DNA of 64,000 nucleotides from NCBI GenBank assembly GCA_023213315.1, contig JAKCPI010001635.1, forward strand, positions 1-64,000. The letters are read 5' to 3'. A program made the position numbers and the translations under genes. The notes beneath the pieces were generated by a model. It was not told the origin of the DNA. It saw only the letters and a list, made by a program, of their open reading frames with translations, and did no database searches. Source of the DNA: Euborellia annulipes (lineage: Eukaryota; Arthropoda; Insecta; Dermaptera; Anisolabididae). Of the stretch, positions 11,951 through 23,325 are shown one piece after another (the stretch's first letter is position 1; each line of letters begins with the position of its first letter).

Positions 11951-12147
11951 GATTAAATCGTGGTTTATTTTATCAAATAATAATACAATAAAATGTGTTA
12001 CTAATTACAATAAAATACAACGTTTCGGCTGCTAATTCTGCAGCCGTCTTCAGGTAGATGAATTAGCAGCCGAAACGTTGTATTTTATTGTAATTAGTAA
12101 CAGATTTTATTGTATTATTATTTGCTAAAATAAACCACGATTTAATC
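11951..12147. mobile_element. Penelope-like palindrome with hammerhead
   Basis: Near-perfect arms of about 85 bp run from GATTAAATCGTGGTTTATTTT to its complement ending at 12147. CAACGTTTCGGCTGC and its complement lie near the centre. The central loop carries the hammerhead upstream half on the minus strand. The element is too short to encode protein. Confidence 0.75.
12018..12054 (-). ncRNA. Hammerhead ribozyme core (Penelope type)
   Basis: The minus strand reads CTGAAGA, a helix II with GGCTGC/GCAGCC pairing, then GAAACGTT. All conserved core residues are present. ACGT gives the minimal palindromic helix III typical of Penelope-like hammerheads, with U as the cleavage-site base. Penelope-like motifs are thought to work best as dimers. 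Activity is not shown. Confidence 0.6.
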
Positions 12148-13149
12148 AAAATAAGATGTAGGCCTATTTATAAAAGATCATGCCTGAAACAATCTTAATG
12201 TTTTTCTTTTATTTATATGATATCTTTAACAAGTCTATTATTAGTATTTCTAAAATAATCATCTTAAAATGGCAAACTCTGATTATAAAACGTTTTTTTT
12301 TTTTCAACGTGTAAATTTTAGTTAAATTCATAAATAAGCATCACGAAATAACAAAATATAGGTTTTGTAAAACTAAAATATAGTAAAAATAATGCTATTC
12401 AAACAGAAAAATGTTTAAAAGATCTGGTGATGAAAAATTCGACAACAATTCACTACCTTAAAATACTAACTTTTTTAATTATCAATGGAGAAAAATTTTA
12501 TATATGAAAAATTGTCAATTCATATTAAAGTATTATTAGAGTTAATTTATATTAAACATTTTGGAATTGAAATAAGAAACGATTGGTCCATCTACGCGAT
12601 TGATGGCCTCAAAGTTTTATTGCCAAGACTTAAATGAATGGACAAGATACATTACGAAGTAGAAGCTGTCAGAGAGTCAAGAATCCTCTTTTGTCAGAGA
12701 TGAATATATAAGAAATAAATTGCCTATGATTTTGTATCGATAGCGCAATTATTTTTTTCGTTATTTCACTTTCACAAAGGAATTTTTATGACTCACGAGG
12801 CATCAAACAAATAATAATATTGAAGATGAAAATTATCATGTAATAAAAAATTCCCTAAATAATCATTAATTATTTTGTACCTATTCTTAAAATTGATGTA
12901 TAATTATAAAAAAAATAAAAAAAGTGGCGTAACTACGCAGAAACTTGTGCCCCCGCAATTATTAAATTTACGTTTATATGACTTTGCAAAAAGATAACGT
13001 TACTATTATTTCTGAGATAAAACGGCAATAGGAAGTTATATTATTTATTTTGATTTTTTTACTAAAATGAAAGAAATTTTATTTGTTGGGATAAGTGCCA
13101 TTTCTATTTATCCAAATTTGACAAAAGAGTTTTTGAAAAGAAAGTTTGC
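12148..13149. other. A/T-rich non-coding stretch
   Basis: No gene or repeat recognised. About 12580-12750 is more complex unique sequence of unknown role. Confidence 0.5.
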
Positions 13150-13322
13150 CTGGGCGCACACGGTCGAATTTTATTCGAGCGATAGTTTAGTCGATGAACA
13201 TAAATGCATTAAAAAATCGAGTTGATCTGCAGTTGTCGTGTGCGCACCTACAATGAACTTAATGTATTTCATGTCCATCGACTAAACTATCGCTCGACTA
13301 AAAATCGACCGTGTGCGCCCAG
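13150..13322. mobile_element. Foldback MITE with CG-rich ends
   Basis: The terminal inverted repeats are CTGGGCGCACACGGTCGA with its complement, then CGAGCGATAGTTTAGTCGAT, giving roughly 50-bp arms around a short core. An internal GTGTGCGCAC echoes the ends. No convincing target duplication was found, so the superfamily is open. Confidence 0.7.
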
Positions 13323-13737
13323 CCTTAATCTCAGAAACGTTTGTTTTGTCGAATGGACAAGTAGAGGCTACTCTATGGGCCCTCCCTTAAAAACATCAAA
13401 TCAGAAAATGAAAATCTACAGACAAGGAAACAAAACAAAAATATATTTATTTTAGAACTTCCTTAGTATTAATTTAAAAAAAAATTTTGAAATTATGTCT
13501 TTCTGTGTGTATGTATGTGAACACGATTACTTAAAAATGAACATAATCAGATCCATTAAATCTTTATCAACCGGAAGTAGTATTTACCTAATAAGTTTTT
13601 TCAAAAATTTTGAAATTTGTAATTCTTTATTTAAGATGAAATGCACTATTTTAAAGTTTTTATTCTTTGGTTTTTTTTTTCAAAAACTAAAATAGTTTTT
13701 GAGATAATCAACTAAAAAATAGCATATAAATAGCTTT

Positions 13738-13816
13738 TTTTACTTTCTCGTATATGTAGTGTATGCAGAGAAAGTATTATAATTGTACAAAAATTCGTTC
13801 TCGAGATTTTGATGAA
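13738..13816 (+). repeat. R1 fragment, 5' hairpin
   Basis: TACTTTCTCGTATATGTAGT...GCAGAGAAAGTAT is followed by a diverged TTCGTTCTCGAGATTTTGATG. Only the start of R1 is present. Confidence 0.6.
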
Positions 13817-15184
13817 AAAAAATTAATTCTCTTCATGTATTCAAAGTACACTTAAAAATTGTATGATTTTTATTAATTACTTGATTCATTCTTAAGATAG
13901 AATAAAAATCAAGGCGAAGAGAAATTAACAATTTATAGTACAATAGAATATAAAAGCAAGTTCTCAATTTTGGAAATAATTTACGGGAGAATTTTGGGTG
14001 TTTTTTTTTTTTTCTTTAACCGGGAGACACTTTGGGACCAAGGATTTGGTAATAAAAATGTTTGCACCAGCGATGGCAATCTTCCCCAGAACCCACCCCT
14101 GTCTGTACCAATAAAAGTGTAGTGTCTGGCAACGCAAAAGAATAAAGGCTATTTCTTTTTCTGGCTCTGAAATTGACAGCTGTCTTATAATAATATATAA
14201 AAAAAATAATAATAAAAATAAATACCTTTCTAGTGATTATATAATACACAAAACAAAAAGTATCGTATTTATATATACTAGTAAAGGAATTTTGAATATT
14301 AGTAACTAATTAAAATGAAAATCGAGAAATGTTTTTATAAAATTATTGGAATCTAATGATTATTATTCAACTATTTGTATTGCACTTTCATAAGAGTATA
14401 TTTTAATAACAATTAGGAATTAAAAAAAAAATTATATTTTTTTTTCAAATGAAGAAATAAAAATACTGTAGTTTTAGTAATTTTTTATAAGTAATTTATT
14501 CAAGCTATTATAAATTAAATGGGAAATAAAGTAAAAATTGGACCAATAAGTTTTTTAAATGACTCTCAAGGACCCTAGAAGATTACTGCAATGAAATTAG
14601 CATTATCTAGGCGCCAAGAAAGAGAGAAATAGCTCGATTAAGCTAATAATTAATTATCTCGAAATATTTCCTAATTAAAAGAAGGACAAGACGAAAACGT
14701 AGAAACAGAAATATTTTTTTATTTTTATTTTAATTATGAAAAAATAAGTTTGAAAATAAAAGAAATTATAAAAAAAAGCCCATGGCCTCCAAGGGCTTAT
14801 CCGGGGCTGTATCTTATCGCGCTTCCCTATTTAGTCTTGAAAAAATATTTATTTATAATAATATGTACATACGCTTAATTTGCTTTATCTACGCATTAAT
14901 TTGTGTACAGAATTTCAGAAAACAGTTTTATGAGATGCAGATATTAATGGGATCCGCACCAGATAAATCCCATCCACAAATCAAACAACAAAATGGAATA
15001 TAGATCTATTTAAATTTATATTTGGCCTTGGGTACAATATATCAATAGAGCAATAGAGCACTTTAAAACATTAAATAGAGCTCAAAACAAATATTGCAAA
15101 TAATTACTAATCTATCGCCAAGAAGGTGTTTATTATAACCATCAAAATGGCGGAAACGGTAATGTTGTCAGTGAAAAAAAGCAA
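13817..15184. other. A/T-rich stretch
   Basis: No supportable gene. Small unique patches of higher complexity lie at 14016-14130, 14780-14820 and 14930-15000. Confidence 0.5.
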
Positions 15185-15290
15185 TTTATTTCGAGATAGA
15201 CGTTTCAACATCCTTTCATGGAATCAAAAATTGTTCATCTCGAGGAAGGATGTGACTTTCGCCCGAAACGTCGAGCAAAAAACAAATTGA
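15185..15290. mobile_element. Decayed Penelope-like palindrome
   Basis: The arms TTTCGAGATAGACGTTTC and GCCCGAAACGTCGAG are inverted, with CATCCTTTC/GGAAGGATG inside. The plus strand shows CGAGGAAGG...CCCGAAACGTC, resembling a hammerhead with a mutated CUGANGA box. Confidence 0.45.
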
Positions 15291-15516
15291 ATTTTTATTT
15301 TGATACAGATAATTATTTTCTGCGTTTTATATACAGAATCAGATAATAACATAATCATTTTATACATAACCAAACTATTGTATAAGAAGAATCCTAGAAA
15401 TGTAAGAATTAAGGAAAAGAAGGCACCAGGTACAGATACATGAAATAAAACAAAAATTTTCGATAAAATATCACAGAGAGAATTTCTTAAAAATCAAAAA
15501 ATCTTTACTGAATATA

Positions 15517-15600
15517 GAGTAGAATCCCGATTATTCGTAGGGCCACGGGACCAACGGTTTGCTATGAATTATCGGGAAAACCAATTATCGAGAGTACAAG
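15517..15600. mobile_element. Pogo/Tigger-like terminal sequence
   Basis: AGTAGAATCCCGATTATTCG is followed by ACGGTTTGCTATGAATTATCG. It resembles the A-T-CGATTATCCG termini of pogo-type elements. Only one end is recognised; R1 follows directly. Confidence 0.35.
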
Positions 15601-15613
15601 AAAAAAAAATTAA

Positions 15614-15925
15614 AAATCTGGTGTAACTGGTCGCACCGAATTTTTTGTGTCGAGATATATTTAGTTTCCGCCGATACATTAGAATTCAACAGGTAAAATT
15701 TATAAACATGGGAAAATATTTATATTTTGTTACCATGGCAACCATTTCTTCTATCTTTCCTAAGAAGTACAAGAGTAAAGTGGTCTTCATAAGATTTCAA
15801 TGGGAAAAAGAGAATATATTGATACATTTTAAAGAACATCTAAAAAATAATTGATTTTTGAATTTTAATCAAAATCGTTGGAGCGAATTTTGAGAAAAAA
15901 AATAGTTGAAGAGAAAAAAATATCA
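15614..15925 (-). repeat. R1 copy, truncated (reverse)
   Basis: Reads AATCTGGTGTAACTGGTCGCAC, then GTGTCGAGATATATTTAG, TTACCATGGCAACC and AAAATCGTTGGAGCGAATTTTGAG, i.e. the reverse of R1 from its distal end to about the middle. One frame (15645-15854) stays open and matches frames in the copies at 2597-2821 and 30842-31066. Confidence 0.7.
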
Positions 15926-16960
15926 AATTAAATGCACCTTTTCGATATATTTTGATGGATTTGTTAATAAAATCGGGGTTTTTTTTTAATAAATAAAACA
16001 ATATAGGCATAAAAGGTATTGTTATTCATATTATTAGAAGTTCTTTATGATGAAAATTCTTTTCATTAAAGATATGAATAAAATGAAAGATAATAAAGAC
16101 GCATTAATGGGCAAAATGACCAGGGCCTTAACGAGACAAAAATAATAAATAGGATTATGACTTTCATTTTAGGAAATAAAAAAAGAATGCCATTTTAATA
16201 ACGATCATTTACCAAAGTTCGAATTTTTGAATATAAATTGATTTTAATAGAATTTATAAAACGTTTTATTATATTTCGTATCATTAATAAATTATAGGTG
16301 AATTAAAAAGCGATTTCATTTTCCCCCAAACAGAAAAAAAAATAATATAGGTAATATTATAAATATAGAGAGAAAGAAATTGAATAAATTATTCGTCGTA
16401 AAAAGCCAATAATTTCTATTTTATTTATTTATGAATAAATTTTTTTTTTTCAACTTTGTATAGTAAATGTCGACGTTCTAGATTGGATTTATTAGTAATT
16501 CTGTATTCATGAATTTCACGTTTTAGAAATTTGTTTTAAAATTATTATTAATGTTCAATGATTTTGTAATTGTATTAAAAAAAAGTGGTGTGCGTACTTA
16601 TGTACACGCGTTAGAAGTTATACTTCTTTGGAGTATAAAAAAAATTTAAAATAATAAAAATGCTGTAATGATCGAAGATAAATATTAAAATCAACAACAA
16701 TCAAAAAGGTTTCAAAGATTTTATTAAAGTAACAAGTGACTAGTTCTTTTTCTTTCGATATTAGCTCTTTGTTCATGATTCTTTTGGTCTTCGATCCTGA
16801 TTCTTTCGGTCTTCCATTCGTTCTTTTTATTTTATTTTCAAACAAAGAGCGCTGGTGTTCTTTCTATTTTATTTTTTAAACAAAATAAATTTTGGTCCCT
16901 TTAGATAAAAAAATATTATTAAATTATTAATTAATAAATTTAATTAATAATTTAATTTTT
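15926..16960. other. A/T-rich stretch
   Basis: No supportable gene or repeat copy. The sequence is rich in A/T homopolymers. Confidence 0.5.
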
Positions 16961-16989
16961 GGATTTGAAAATAACAACACATTTTGTCA

Positions 16990-17108
16990 AATATAACTTC
17001 ATCATATCGTTTTAACAAATTCTGGGGCTATCTTCATTGTTTTTATTGTTTGTTTTTATTATACAAATTCTGGGGCTAACTTCATCATGTCGTTTTCACA
17101 AATTCACT
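16990..17108 (+). repeat. Imperfect local duplication
   Basis: ACTTCATCATATCGTTTTAACAAATTCTGGGGCTA-type sequence recurs about 75 bp later (ACTTCATCATGTCGTTTTCACAAATTC), in part as AAATTCTGGGGCTA twice. It is a simple tandem/local duplication. Confidence 0.6.
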
Positions 17109-17241
17109 CTCATCAATCTCATCAAACGCGCCAAAAGAAGTATAACTTCAAAAAGAAGCAAAATTAAGATTGTTAAAAAATAACTTAAGAATTGAATATT
17201 AATTGTGAATTGGACAAGGCGTTGTAAATAAATAAATAAAT

Positions 17242-17795
17242 AAAAATCTGGTGTGACTAATCGCACTGCACACAACTTTCTCTTACCTTCGAGAAAGTTG
17301 TGTTCCCTTCTTGTCAAATCATATTTTTTCTGTGTCTACAGGCTACGTCTATTTAGTTTCTGCCGATATATTAGAATTCAAGATGTAAAATTTTTTAAAA
17401 ATATTTCTCCTATCTTTGAAGTACAGTAGAACAATTGTGAGTGCAAAAAGAGAATATACATTTTAAAGAGTAGCTAAAAAATAAGAATTTTAATCAAAAT
17501 TGTTAGAGCAAATTTTGAGAAAATCGAAAAAAACTGAAAAAGTACATCAATAAAGTACTAGTACTTTTTGGCCGATTTTATTTAAAAGCTTATTTTCAAG
17601 CCTCAAAAAGATACTTAACTTAAATATAATATTTCCATTTCCTAGCTTTTTTCGTTTTTGAGATATTTTGTTCCATACACAGAAAATTTTGCGGGGCATA
17701 CTTTTTTAGCCTCAAAACGTGTATATCCATCAAAATCTACACAACGAATTTTTATTATTTTATTATTACTATACTTAGGTAAGAGAAAGTAAAAA
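17242..17795 (-). repeat. R1 copy (reverse)
   Basis: Runs from AAATCTGGTGTGAC with the distal hairpin (CAACTTTCTCTTACC/AGAAAGTTG), through TACATCAATAAAGTACTAG, to GGTAAGAGAAAGTA at the proximal end. Internal deletions shorten the middle. Confidence 0.75.
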
Positions 17796-18519
17796 TAACT
17801 GTCAAATATTATTTATTTTTCAAGAATAGAGAGTATTTTACTGAGAACCGGTTTGGACAATTTTTTTGAAAAATTGGTAGAAGGAATTAGAAAAAAAAAA
17901 AAAAAAAAACATGGCTTCTCTGGTACTCGTTGCGTGCATCCGCCCAACTGGCTTTTCCTGAAAATTTTATTATCTCTCTAGGACAAGGACGAAGGAATCG
18001 ATAAGTTCGAATATGTCAATGGAACTCTCTCTCTACCCAATTATTTTTAATTTTTTTTTCTTTTTATTTTCTTGAATCCTAGCCAAAAAATTCGCTTTTA
18101 TATCTTGAAATGACCTCAAAAAAAAAAAAGTTAAAAAACTTAGTTTAATCGATCATTTGAAGAGGGCCACAAAAAAAAAAAAACTAGCAAGTAAGTAAAT
18201 CCTCCCTTATCTTAAAATTAATATCTAATTTAATTAATACTTTTTCCGGTGGTCAGATGTAATTTTGTTGTTTTTTTTTTAAGTTTTGAAAGTCACGCTA
18301 GCCTAGATGAAAACCCTCATATTTTTTTTGGAGAAAGAGAAAAAAAAGAAGCATTTGGAAGACTTGGTAGCGACAGTGAATTTTTTTCCCCCTTTTTAAC
18401 AAACCCTTCCAAGAAATCCTACTAATCTGTCCTTTGGTAGAAAAAAAAACCATGTGAGCCTGATTGAGTAATGATCAATCGAGCTATTTTCTTTCCCCTC
18501 AATTCAAAGGCTAATTAAG
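17796..18519. other. Low-complexity A/T-rich stretch
   Basis: Many A and T runs. No gene recognised. Confidence 0.5.
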
Positions 18520-18527
18520 CATAATAT

Positions 18528-18779
18528 CAGTGGCGTCATTTCAACTTTTTCTTGGGGGGGGGCAAACATTTTTTTTTTCTTAAAAATTTACTTACAAATG
18601 GGTACTCAAATTTGGCCAAAACATATTTAATTTAATTAATTGTTTAATTTTGTACAGTTTGTATACTCGTAGATGTATTTTGGAGTATTTTATTTAGAAT
18701 AATATAAAATTTTATAAAAATCACAGCCCTTGGGGGGGGGGGGGCAAATGCCCCCCTGCCCCCTAAAATGACGCCACTG
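18528..18779. mobile_element. hAT-type non-autonomous element, 8-bp TSD
   Basis: Terminal inverted repeats CAGTGGCGTCATTT and AAATGACGCCACTG are flanked by a perfect 8-bp duplication, CATAATAT (18520-18527 and 18780-18787), diagnostic of hAT transposition. The 252-bp interior has G and C runs and no coding capacity. Confidence 0.9.
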
Positions 18780-18996
18780 CATAATATATTGATTGTTGTC
18801 ACGTCAATGTTGTGATTTTAAATGGTTATATAAAAATCTTAGGTAAGTGCGAAGATGTGCTAAGTCACACCATCTAGTTTACAAAAAAATTGTTTAATAT
18901 TTAATGACTTAAGAGCCATGGGTTCGCTTAAAGCTGCATTTATACATAGCTATTAGAGTTTTTATTTGCATTTTTGGAATTATTATGACTTGGAAT

Positions 18997-19270
18997 CAAG
19001 GGCGGATCCAGAGGTGATTCTCGGGGGGGGGGGGGATAATCTGGTGTGATTTGTCGTACAGCACACTATTTTTTCTTAATTTCGGTAATTTAAAGGCGCT
19101 TTCTGTACTTGTTTGCCAGAATATAAATACAAATCCAATTTTTAAGTATTAATTTTTAAAATTTTACGATAAAAATAAATTTTTTCAAAAAAAAAAAGTA
19201 TTTTTTCAAATTTCGGGGGAGGGGGGGGGGGGGTAATTACCCCCTTTACCCCCTCTTGTATCCGCCCTTG
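18997..19270. mobile_element. hAT-type element carrying R1-end sequence
   Basis: The ends CAAGGGCGGATCCA and TGTATCCGCCCTTG are inverted. The flanks CTTGGAAT (18989-18996) and CTTAGAAT (19271-19278) form a one-mismatch 8-bp duplication. Inside, AATCTGGTGTGATTTGTCGTACAGCACAC matches the distal end of R1. A reversed relative is at 41925-42126. Confidence 0.8.
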
Positions 19271-19544
19271 CTTAGAATTTATAGGTAGATAAAAAAAATT
19301 GTGGGGTTTAAATTTCCCTCATCAAAATTTAATATAATAAAGTAAAACGAATGCAAATTTAAAAAAAACATGTATCCCAAACCCATTTTCTCCCTTGGAA
19401 TAAATAGAGATTTTAGATAGTTATAATAAAAAGAGGATTGATTGCAACTCTAATTAAACATCGTTTCATTAATTAAATTATTTTCAGGCTTTTAAAGAAA
19501 TATAATTCTACATTTGAAACAAAATGTGGCTTGAAGAAAAACAT

Positions 19545-20040
19545 TTTCAGTATAAAAAGGGAGAATTGATCGAGAGCCGAATGCAATGGGTTAAGATGAA
19601 CATGTTTTTTTGCGAAAACGGAAATTCCTTCGGACTGGTATAAAAAAAAAAACAAACAAACAAAGAGATGGGATGAAGTTGAAGTGGAAAAAGAAGACGC
19701 CCGCGCCCCCACTCACTCGCTAATCGGGAACATGGGAACAAGGCTAGGAAACATCCTTTTATTGAAATCAATGAGCCGTCAAAAGCGAAAATTGACTTAA
19801 TTATTGGCGATCGAATCGAAGAGCCTGAGGGTTCATTAAGCTAATGATGCTGTGAGAACAACTCGATGGACCTGATTCTTTGTGATGTAAGCACAAGACA
19901 AGGATCGGTGGCAATCAGCCAAAATACGTAAAATAATTATAGCTGATTGTCCGAGTGCTGGAAAGTCGAGTCGATAAACGAACGAAGACAGCAATGGGGG
20001 AATGTCAGAGTTGATCAATTTTCACTTTTATTGGCTTCTG
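19545..20040. promoter_or_regulatory. Complex unique island, candidate enhancer
   Basis: About 500 bp of balanced, non-repetitive sequence (for example ATTATTGGCGATCGAATCG, TTCATTAAGCTAATGATG). Stop codons interrupt all frames at ordinary spacing and there is no protein similarity. Complexity and homeodomain-like ATTA/TAAT cores suggest a conserved regulatory element; inference only. Confidence 0.35.
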
Positions 20041-20269
20041 GAAAGCGGGGGAGGAGGACAGCGTTTCTCCAAAGAGAAGAAATTTACAAATAGCATCAAA
20101 ACAGATGATTATATCACAGAGGTAATTTTAATCAATCTTTATATGGAAGTATTTAACTATTTTATGAACAGGAACAATTTTGGGGACAATCAATAAAATC
20201 TGGGGAATAGTTGGAGTTGGGAAGAATAAAACCAGCGTTGTCGAACACCTATACACTTTTATTCAGGCA

Positions 20270-20304
20270 GACGTTTCGGTAACCATAACGGTTGCCATCT
20301 TCAG
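20270..20304 (-). ncRNA. Hammerhead ribozyme core, left arm
   Basis: The minus strand reads CTGAAGA, a helix II with GGCAACC/GGTTACC-type pairing, then GAAACGTC. All core residues are intact, with the minimal ACGT helix III and C as cleavage-site base. Confidence 0.65.
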
Positions 20305-20408
20305 TGCCAATGAAAGTTTTTTAAGGTGTCCCTGTCATACATAATAATCTTATATAGTTATAGGATTATTATGTATGACAGGGACACCTTAAAAAACTTT
20401 CATTGGCA

Positions 20409-20443
20409 CTGAAGATGGCAACCGTTATGGTTACCGAAACATC
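20409..20443 (+). ncRNA. Hammerhead ribozyme core, right arm
   Basis: The plus strand reads CTGAAGA, helix II, then GAAACATC. It differs from the left-arm copy by G to A in the ACGT helix, which should weaken helix III. Confidence 0.55.
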
Positions 20444-20644
20444 TGCCTGAATAAAAGTGTAAAGGTGTTCGACAACGCTGGTTTTATTCTTCCCAACTCC
20501 AATCTCACATACCCAGCATACAACTTAATCTGGGGAATAGTTTTTCATAATGAGAAAATCTCAAAATACTTTAAAATTACTACTCTAAGAAAAGATTACG
20601 AGTTCAATTCAACGAAGGTGCATTCGAAGAGGAGACAAAAACCA

Positions 20645-20939
20645 AAATTATGATGGAGAGATGGAGATATCAGCCAAATTGGAATGCTCTAGGTTCAATA
20701 AAACTCCCAGAATAAGACGTTTCGGCCAAATAAATGATCATTTATAACTTGGGCACATGAGCCATATAATTTTGTATGAAGCAAATAAATTTTATTTTTG
20801 GCAAATCCTGGTTCAATCACACGTGCACTTGCATTATGTGTATACTGAAGATGACCAAATAAATTCAGGCCGAAACGTCTTATTGTACTGAACCTTGAGG
20901 ATTCCAATTTGGCTGATATCTCCATCTCTCCATTATAAT
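20645..20939. mobile_element. Penelope-like element with inverted arms
   Basis: Left arm TATGATGGAGAGATGGAGAT...AATAAGACGTTTCGGCC is inverted relative to right arm GGCCGAAACGTCTTATT...ATCTCCATCTCTCCATTATA. About 140 bp of unique spacer lies between. Only the right arm has the complete hammerhead. The element at 60705-61080 belongs to the same family by its shared 3' tail. Confidence 0.75.
20845..20879 (+). ncRNA. Hammerhead ribozyme core
   Basis: CTGAAGA, a weak helix II closed by TGACC/GGCC-like bases, then GAAACGTC. The catalytic core is complete; helix II pairing is short. Confidence 0.5.
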
Positions 20940-23087
20940 CACAACTTAGCCACAACTTCAAGTAATTATTTAACCAAAATTGTATGAGGAAAAAAAATTC
21001 GTTCTTTTGGTTAGACAACCCAACTAACCAACACAAAATTGATTTGATTTTCCCTCCCCCAGAATCGTGAGAGAAATCGCTAATTTTTCGATCAAAAGTA
21101 AAAATATTGTTAAATTATTTAAAATAAAATAATTAGAAAGAAATTTACCTAAAACGGGCTCGTAGTTTAAGAGAAATTGATTTTTTGAAGGGAGAACAAC
21201 CGACGCCCAGCTGCACTTTTCAATCACTATCATTGCACTAAATGCCGATGAGAGAGAATTCAGCGTGAATTCAACCCTCTCTTCGGTGACAGATTCACTA
21301 CTAAATGGTCCTATGGCAGGTAAGAAAATGCCATCTAAGATCTGCTGTAACTTGTCCAGACAGTCAAGTCAAGGCAGGTAAAGATATTGATAAGTATAAT
21401 CAAAACTAACACTAAAAAAGCTATTAATTTGGGAATTTCTATAACTCTTTATAGGAGTTATAGGATCATTATTGTTAAAGAAATTCTTAATTAATATACC
21501 ATTTATAATTGTATTATAGATCCCTACTTATCAATATCCCATAACTTCGATGGGCTATAGGGTTATTTAGTAAATTATTGTATGAAATGTATACTAAATA
21601 GTAACGCTTATAAAATTAGTAAGCTTATAATTTGAAATGTTGAAAAAATAATTATAAGGAGAGGAATATGAAATGATTAAATAAATGATTGATAAAGTAT
21701 AGATATCCAGGAAATTTTTCATTTGTATTTAATTTAAAGTTAATTGCTCAATAACCTTTCGTGTTTTTAAAAATTACTGTATATAAATTTCTTGAATTTT
21801 TTTTTTTTTTTTTTTAAATAAAAATAAATTAAACATCAGATAATAAAAATAAGAAGATAATTTTAAATGAATTAGAATTCAGAATCAAAACCCTTGGGGG
21901 CTGATGTGAAGAAAAATTGGATGCAGCAAGAATTACCATTTAATTTTAGTATATCAAATTTGTTAGTATTTTTTTTTTTTAAATTAAAATCCAATAGGAT
22001 TTTATTATTCTTCTCATTTTTAAGATCCTCAAGTGAAATTTCATATTTTTAAAATTTAATCAAATGATATTTCAAAATTAAGATTTAATAGTGCTTCTCT
22101 AATTGAGAGAGATTCCTGACATCCAATTTCTCAACATCTTAACCTAATTGAAGAAATGGGGAAGGGTACCAAAACACCAAAAGTGTGAATAAAAGAAGGT
22201 TGAGAAACACGAATAATTAGAAGACAAACCGTGGGAGAAATTAATTAACAGATACCAAGTATATTAAATTCAAATTTAAGATGAAAATTTGAAATCAATA
22301 TTTGGAATTTTATTTCCATTTCCAATTGGAGAAACATTTGTTGCGAGTGATTTGATGGTAATTGAAGGCTCTTGACTCAGCATCCGACTATGAGATCATT
22401 TTTGCTCTCTCTCTCTCTCTCTTTGAAGTTCAATTGCGGATTAAAAGTTCAACGGGTGTCGAGATATTTTTTTTTTTTCTTAGATGATTACTCACCGCAA
22501 AGCATCGTAAAATGTGCTATTTAAATACACCAAGTATAAATGTCAGTTTATGGTCTTATTTACACGACGCTAAATAAATGAGGCCCGAAGAGTTGAAGAA
22601 GAAGAGAATTGATTCAAACGAACAAGTTGCAATCTATTTTACTTTATGAACATCCTGCAACGGAAGTCATTAGCAGTTAATAAATTAACTACAAGTGGTG
22701 AATTAAAAACAAAACAAAATGGAATAAAAAAAAAATTAAGGTTTGAAATAAACATGTTTGAGATTTTTATTATATTCTCTTATGTGAGTTCCGCAAATTT
22801 TTACAGCCAACCCCGTTATTTATAATATCAACATAAAATTAATTAAAGTTAAATGTTTTTTTTTTGTTTGTGTCTTAATGGGACTAAAGGAATTCATCAT
22901 ATATCTAAGCTTTACCTGTTCTTTTGTTCTTTTTGTTGAGTGTTCTTTTTTTGACAAAATAAAAGAGTAGGTTGGAACATAAGATGAATAATGAATTATC
23001 TTTTTAAAAAAAAATTTATTATTTTCCGCATCTTAATATCATAAATTACATTTACCAAAATTAAAAATATTAAACCTATATAAAGTT
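20940..23087. other. A/T-rich stretch with scattered unique patches
   Basis: No supportable gene. More complex unique tracts lie at 21020-21400 and 22090-22660, the latter including a (TC)n run at 22404-22422. Confidence 0.5.
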
Positions 23088-23281
23088 CTAAAGAGAAGAG
23101 AAGAGGAATATGTGGGGAAGAGAATGTTAAATTTGAATGTGGAAGGAAAGAGACCAAGGGGTAGGCCCAAAAGAAGATGGATGGACTGTGTGACTGAGGA
23201 CTGCAGGAGAAGGGATTGGAGTTTGAGGATGCGCAGGATAGGACATTGTGGAGAGGGAAAATAAAAATTAGCGACCCCTAG
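23088..23281 (+). pseudogene. RTE-type LINE polyprotein, C-terminal remnant
   Basis: Translation gives EYVGKRMLNLNVEGKRPRG then RPKRRWMDCVTEDCRRRDWS. After a one-base shift it gives LWRGKIKISDP and a stop. The order V-GKR-RGRPKRRWMD...W...SDP-stop is the familiar extreme C-terminus of RTE-like non-LTR retrotransposon polyproteins, downstream of the reverse transcriptase. The enzyme domains are absent (5' truncation), and the frame shift marks it as dead. An A-rich tail ending GGAAAGAAGAAGA follows, as expected for the element's 3' end. Confidence 0.75.
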
Positions 23282-23325
23282 AAAAAAAAAAATAAGGATA
23301 AGCCACAGGAAAGAAGAAGATAAAG
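23282..23325 (+). repeat. LINE 3' tail
   Basis: An A run and AAGGATAAGCCACAGGAAAG with (GAA)-type end. It resembles the 3' ends of the short retroposons at 31106, 33944 and 40261. Confidence 0.55.

Larger units (their letters stand above)
20197..20542. mobile_element. Palindromic Penelope-like element with 16-bp TSD
   Basis: The direct repeat AATCTGGGGAATAGTT occurs at 20197-20212 and 20527-20542 and bounds the insert. The insert (20213-20526) is an almost perfect palindrome of about 145-bp arms centred near 20357, plus a 24-bp unpaired tail. Each arm carries a hammerhead core, giving one on each strand. No protein is encoded. The precise target duplication supports recent insertion as a retroelement-derived unit. 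Confidence 0.85.
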
